This document shows, piece by piece, positions 60,173 through 64,000 of a stretch of DNA of 64,000 nt; within the stretch, counting starts at the first letter, position 1; every line of letters starts with the position of its first letter. This DNA comes from Chromohalobacter marismortui (GTDB taxonomy: Bacteria > Pseudomonadota > Gammaproteobacteria > Pseudomonadales > Halomonadaceae): assembly GCF_004364315.1 (NCBI RefSeq), contig NZ_SOBR01000006.1, forward strand, positions 1 through 64,000, written 5' to 3'. The position numbers and the translations under genes are program-made. Under the pieces are notes generated by a model. That model made no database searches. It saw only the letters and a program-made list of their open reading frames with translations, and had not been told where the DNA came from.

Positions 60173-61615
60173 TCAGTCGATCATCGGTAACAGGGCATCG
60201 ATACTCGACTTGGCGTCGCCGTAAAGCATGCGCGTATTCTCCTTGAAGAACAGCGGATTCTCGATCCCCGAGTAGCCCGTGCCCTGGCCACGCTTGCAGA
60301 CGAAGACGTGCTTGGCTTCCCAGACCTTGAGCACCGGCATGCCGGCGATGGGGCTGTTGGGATCTTCCTCGGCGGCCGGATTGACGATGTCATTGGAGCC
60401 GATCACGATCACCGCATCGGTTTCCGCGAAATCGTCGTTGATCTCGTCCATCTCCAGCACGATGTCGTAAGGCACCTTGGCCTCGGCCAGCAGCACATTC
60501 ATATGTCCCGGCAGACGCCCCGCCACGGGGTGAATCCCGAAACGCACGGTCTTGCCGGCGGCGCGCAACTTGCGTGTCAATTCGCTGACCGCGTTCTGGG
60601 CCTGCGCCACCGCCATGCCGTAGCCGGGCACGATGATCACGCTATCGGCCTCGTTGAGCGTACTGGCCACACCGCCGGTATCGATGGCGACCTGTTCGCC
60701 CTCGATCTCCGCAGCCGGCCCTTTGCTGCCACCGAAGCCGCCCAGAATCACGTTGACGAAGTTGCGATTCATCGCCTTGCACATGATGTAGGAGAGGATG
60801 GCACCGGACGAGCCCACCAGGGCTCCGGTGACGATCAGCAGGTCATTGGACAGCGTGAAGCCGATGGCCGCCGCTGCCCAACCGGAGTAGCTGTTGAGCA
60901 TCGAGACCACCACCGGCATGTCGGCGCCACCGATGCCCATGATCAGGTGGTAGCCGACGAAGAACGCCAGCAGCGCCAATAGCAGCAGAGCCCAGAAGCC
61001 CGCACCGTTGAGATAGGCGATCGCCAGCAACAGCGACACGATGGCCGCCGCGGCATTCAACAGATGCCCGCCAGGCAACTGCCGCGGCTTGCCATCCACC
61101 TTGCCCGCCAGCTTACCGAAGGCGACCACCGAACCGGTAAACGTCACCGCACCGATGAAGACCCCCAGTACCACTTCGACCTGCAGGAAGGTCAGCTCAG
61201 CCGGCGTCTTCTCGGCCACCAGCGCGGCGAAAGCCGAAAATCGCTCGCCAGCGTCTCCAGCGAGTTGCGCGGCCATCACCCGGCGACGCTCCAGGTCAGC
61301 ATTGAAGCCGATGAACACCGCCGCCAGACCGACGAAACTATGCAGCGCCGCGACCAATTGGGGCATCTCGGTCATGTCGACCTTCTTGGCCAGGTAGACG
61401 CCGATGCCGGCACCGATCACCATCATCGGGATCATCCACCCATAGCCGCCGACATTGGGGCCGAGCATGGTAAAGATTACTGCCAGTGCCATGCCGACGA
61501 TGCCATACCAGACGGCACGCTTGGCTTTTTCCTGATTACTCAATCCCCCCAGTGAGAGGATGAACAACACACTTGCCGCCACCGCTGCGGCGGACACCAA
61601 TCCTTGACTCAACAT
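60173..61615 (-). CDS. pntB: NAD(P) transhydrogenase subunit beta PntB
   Basis: This 480-residue membrane subunit has about nine transmembrane helices in the first 280 residues (proton path) and then the NADP-binding domain III ('[25 protein letters not shown]' near residue 310, '[26 protein letters not shown]' near 400). With PntA it uses proton-motive force to reduce NADP+ with NADH. It follows pntA by 18 bp. Confidence 0.96.
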   Translation of the reverse strand: MLSQGLVSAAAVAASVLFILSLGGLSNQEKAKRAVWYGIVGMALAVIFTMLGPNVGGYGWMIPMMVIGAGIGVYLAKKVDMTEMPQLVAALHSFVGLAAVFIGFNADLERRRVMAAQLAGDAGERFSAFAALVAEKTPAELTFLQVEVVLGVFIGAVTFTGSVVAFGKLAGKVDGKPRQLPGGHLLNAAAAIVSLLLAIAYLNGAGFWALLLLALLAFFVGYHLIMGIGGADMPVVVSMLNSYSGWAAAAIGFTLSNDLLIVTGALVGSSGAILSYIMCKAMNRNFVNVILGGFGGSKGPAAEIEGEQVAIDTGGVASTLNEADSVIIVPGYGMAVAQAQNAVSELTRKLRAAGKTVRFGIHPVAGRLPGHMNVLLAEAKVPYDIVLEMDEINDDFAETDAVIVIGSNDIVNPAAEEDPNSPIAGMPVLKVWEAKHVFVCKRGQGTGYSGIENPLFFKENTRMLYGDAKSSIDALLPMID

Positions 61616-61633
61616 CGTCTTTTCTCCGCCGCG

Positions 61634-63205
61634 TTAGGATTTCTGGAACATGGCAAGCATTCGGCGCGTCACCAAGAAGCCACCCACGATATTGATGGTC
61701 GCGATCAGTACCGAAATACCGGCCAACAAGCCCACCAGCCAACTTCCCGAGCCGACCTGCAACACCGCACCGAGCACGATGATGCCCGAGATGGCATTGG
61801 TGACCGCCATCAGCGGCGTATGCAACGAGTGACTGACGTTCCAGATCACCTGGAAACCGACGAAGCAGGCCAGCACGAAGACAATGAAATGCTGCATGAA
61901 CGAGGTCGGCGCGACCAGTCCCAGCAAGCCCATCACCGCCCCGCCGACGGCGAGCATGCCCACCTGACGCTTGGTCTGGGCGAGGAAGGCGGCATGCTCG
62001 GCCGCCTTCTTCTCTTCCGCAGTCGGCTCCTTGGGTTTCTCCTTGGGCGCCGACTGCCCGATGGCCTTGACCTTGGGCGGCGGCGGCGGAAAGGTGATCT
62101 CGCCATGATGGGTCACGATGACCCCGCGAATCACATCGTCTTCCATGTCATGCACGATCACGCCATCCTTCTCCGGCGTCAGGTCGGTGAGCATGTGACG
62201 GATGTTGGTGGCATAGAGCAACGAGGCCTGCGTCGCCATGCGCGAGGGGAAATCGGTATAGCCGACCACGACCACGCCGTTATCGGTGACGATACGCTCG
62301 TCGGGTACGGTGAGATCGCAGTTGCCGCCTTTCTCGGCCGCCAGGTCGACAATCACCGAGCCCGGTTTCATGGCCTGGACCATGTCCTCGAGCCACAGCT
62401 TGGGTGCCGGCTTGCCCGGAATCAGTGCCGTGGTGATGACGATATCCACCTCGGGCGCCTGCTCGCGGAACAGTGCCAGCTGCTTCTCGCGGAACTCGGG
62501 ACTGGAAGGCGCCGCATAGCCACCGGTGCCCGAGCCATCCTGGCTGTCCTCGAAATCGAGAAACAGGAACTCGGCGCCCATCGACTCGATCTGCTCGGCG
62601 ACCTCCGGGCGTACGTCGAACGCGCGCACCACCGCGCCCAGGCTGGTCGCAGTGCCGATGGCGGCCAGGCCGGCGACGCCCGCCCCCACCACCAGCACCT
62701 TGGCCGGCGGCACCTTGCCCGCGGCCGTGACCTGGCCGGCGAAGAAGCGCCCGAACTGGTTGCCTGCCTCGATCACCGCGCGATAGCCGGCAATGTTGGC
62801 CGTGCTCGACAGCGCATCCATCTTCTGGGCCCGCGAGATGCGCGGCACCATGTCCATGGCGATGACCGTGGCACCGGTGGCACGGCAACGCTCGAGCAGC
62901 GCCTCGTTCTGCGCCGGCCAGAAAAAGGCGATCAGCGTCAGCCCTTCACGCAAATAGCCGACTTCTGCCTCGCTGGGCTCGCGCACCTTGATGACGACCT
63001 CGGCGGTCGTCCATAACGCGTCGGCCCCGTCGACGACCTCGACACCCGCGTCGCGGTACGCATCATCGTCGAAACCGGCCGCCTGCCCGGCGCCCGATTC
63101 GATGATGCATTCATGGCCGAGCTTGTGGATGTGCTGAGCACTTTCCGGCGTCAGCGCCACCCGCGCCTCGCCCTGGGCACGCTCCTTGGGAGCCCCTATT
63201 TTCAT
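61634..63205 (-). CDS. pntA: NAD(P) transhydrogenase subunit alpha PntA (full length)
   Basis: This 523-residue subunit contains the NAD-binding domain I ('[20 protein letters not shown]' at the start, '[22 protein letters not shown]' near residue 168) and, after a proline-rich linker ('FPPPPPKV') and a charged Lys/Glu segment, about four transmembrane helices. It is therefore the undivided E. coli-type alpha subunit, not the split PntAA/PntAB form. AGGAGG lies six bases before the ATG at 63205. Its promoter should lie in the AT-rich stretch upstream. Confidence 0.96.
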   Translation of the reverse strand: MKIGAPKERAQGEARVALTPESAQHIHKLGHECIIESGAGQAAGFDDDAYRDAGVEVVDGADALWTTAEVVIKVREPSEAEVGYLREGLTLIAFFWPAQNEALLERCRATGATVIAMDMVPRISRAQKMDALSSTANIAGYRAVIEAGNQFGRFFAGQVTAAGKVPPAKVLVVGAGVAGLAAIGTATSLGAVVRAFDVRPEVAEQIESMGAEFLFLDFEDSQDGSGTGGYAAPSSPEFREKQLALFREQAPEVDIVITTALIPGKPAPKLWLEDMVQAMKPGSVIVDLAAEKGGNCDLTVPDERIVTDNGVVVVGYTDFPSRMATQASLLYATNIRHMLTDLTPEKDGVIVHDMEDDVIRGVIVTHHGEITFPPPPPKVKAIGQSAPKEKPKEPTAEEKKAAEHAAFLAQTKRQVGMLAVGGAVMGLLGLVAPTSFMQHFIVFVLACFVGFQVIWNVSHSLHTPLMAVTNAISGIIVLGAVLQVGSGSWLVGLLAGISVLIATINIVGGFLVTRRMLAMFQKS

Positions 63206-63789
63206 GCCGCACCTCCTCTTTCGTGTCGGATGGCACCTAGCCAAGCATCGCTTGTCGCATATTTCTTGATGTTCATCCTTGACTCCTGGCTCGTCGCATA
63301 GAGTTCTTCATCATGAAATCTCGTGTCATACCCAACTCGGGAACATGGTCATCGTAACGACCTTGCCACGCACCGTAATACTGATGCAGCACGTATCAAT
63401 GAGTCTTGCTTATTTAATGAAAAACATTTTGAAAATCAACATTAAAATCAAAAATATCCATCATAATCATTGAGTTATAGCATCCATAACACAGCTCTTA
63501 TGCTTCAAGCTGAACGATAACCCGTTGTTTTTATTTTATTTTATGGCAAAAAACATGACCTACTGATTTCCTTATGCAAACCATAAACGATAGGTTATTC
63601 ACGATTTCACTTAGTTAATGCCAGCGCATATTGAAGGCCTGAAAACCAGCCTTGGGGCCGCGATATTCAATAATCTCGACACCAGACTTCCACGTCCAGA
63701 ACCTCAAGTGTCTGGCATGCGGGAAGCGCCAGCCCCCAGGCAACGATCGAGCAACGCCCCAAGACACCGTCATGCGACGCCGCGGAATA
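63206..63789. other. AT-rich non-coding stretch upstream of pntAB
   Basis: This 584-bp stretch is the longest gene-free part of the window and, between about 63380 and 63620, notably AT-rich against a high-GC background. No frame with a credible ribosome site, codon pattern or recognisable protein is seen. It must hold the pntAB promoter and possibly an end-of-transcript signal for selO, but I found no T-run hairpin. A non-coding RNA cannot be excluded from sequence alone. Confidence 0.6.
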
Positions 63790-64000
63790 TCATGACGAGC
63801 AGGAAAGGCAAATCACCGAGGCTTCCGGCGCCGGGGCAGCCGCCCAACGCGCCATGCCTGGCTGCGGGGAGAACGGGTCGGCGAGCAAGGCCCGAAATTC
63901 GGCCAGTGGCGCCATATCGCCTGCTTCCGCCGCCTCGATGACCTGCTGAATGAGGTGCGTGCGCGGGACATAAAGCGGATTAACCGCCTGCATGGCCTCA
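63790..64000 (-). CDS. selO: Protein adenylyltransferase SelO (YdiU), C-terminal end only
   Basis: The last 70 or so residues of a minus-strand gene that continues beyond the right edge. 'VNPLYVPRTHLIQQVIEAAE' and the C-terminal 'SVICLSCSS' match the SelO/YdiU family, whose final residues are characteristically Cys-Ser-Ser (selenocysteine in some eukaryotes). SelO transfers AMP to proteins in redox stress. The catalytic kinase-like domain is outside the window. The gene is partial only because of the window boundary. Confidence 0.88.
   Translation of the reverse strand, partial: EAMQAVNPLYVPRTHLIQQVIEAAEAGDMAPLAEFRALLADPFSPQPGMARWAAAPAPEASVICLSCSS

Noticed and set aside
63279-63473. 64-residue plus-strand frame in the AT-rich gap
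   Set aside because: Low-complexity Ile/Lys/His/Asn tail, no ribosome site and no recognisable domain; typical of random AT-rich sequence.
63618-63941. 107-residue plus-strand frame at the right end
   Set aside because: It lies antisense to the clear C-terminus of selO and is rich in Arg and Pro, as expected for a shadow frame in high-GC DNA.

Overview
The window is about 64 kb of high-GC, densely coding chromosome from a halophilic gammaproteobacterium, most likely family Halomonadaceae (Chromohalobacter/Halomonas type). This rests on gene order and protein character: rluE-nudJ-mnmA-hflD-purB, infA facing clpA/clpS, leuCDB-asd with a divergent LysR gene, a phasin-phaC pair, pntAB, and many acidic proteins. 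The genus is an inference. I see no rRNA, tRNA, CRISPR array, insertion sequence or prophage gene.

Layout. 0.1-6 kb: AI-2E family permease, acyl-CoA dehydrogenase, divergent argO-like exporter/argP-like regulator pair, thiamine-binding-type protein, lolA. 6-14.4 kb: ftsK, aat-bpt (coupled), infA, clpA, clpS; together Aat, Bpt, ClpS and ClpA form an N-degron pathway. 14.5-20.7 kb: rluE-nudJ-mnmA-hflD-purB, then a ribosomal protein hydroxylase and a GNAT acetyltransferase. 21-22.3 kb: isocitrate lyase behind a perfect 17-bp palindrome. 22.3-28 kb: leuC-leuD-leuB-asd and a LysR regulator.

28.2-37.2 kb is an eight-gene same-strand operon: Rieske oxygenase, SDR dehydrogenase, ProX-like binding protein, GMC oxidoreductase, flavin/2Fe-2S reductase, aldehyde dehydrogenase, class II aldolase-like protein and GATase1-AraC regulator. 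The family mix points to catabolism of a quaternary-ammonium (betaine/choline-like) compound, but matches no standard choline, glycine betaine or carnitine pathway that I can name. It is the best candidate here for an undescribed system.

37.2-48.3 kb: polyhydroxyalkanoate genes (phaC, phasin, DUF6489-like), aroC-prmB with divergent smr gene, patatin and alpha/beta hydrolase, an AEC transporter preceded by an unlisted 36-residue membrane protein, a YgjV-like protein and the ABC-F ATPase YbiT.

48.5-58 kb, all minus strand, is a complete D-glucarate/galactarate catabolic cluster: kdgD, a second gudD, TRAP transporter dctPQM, a 50-residue single-pass membrane protein, gudD, a FadR-type GntR regulator and alpha-ketoglutarate semialdehyde dehydrogenase. 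Substrate would be imported, dehydrated to 5-dehydro-4-deoxyglucarate, converted by KdgD to 2,5-dioxopentanoate and oxidised to 2-oxoglutarate. The middle of the cluster is visibly more AT-rich than its ends. 58.1-64 kb: ABM-domain protein, gpsA-sixA, pntA-pntB, an AT-rich 584-bp non-coding stretch, and the 3' end of selO running off the right edge.
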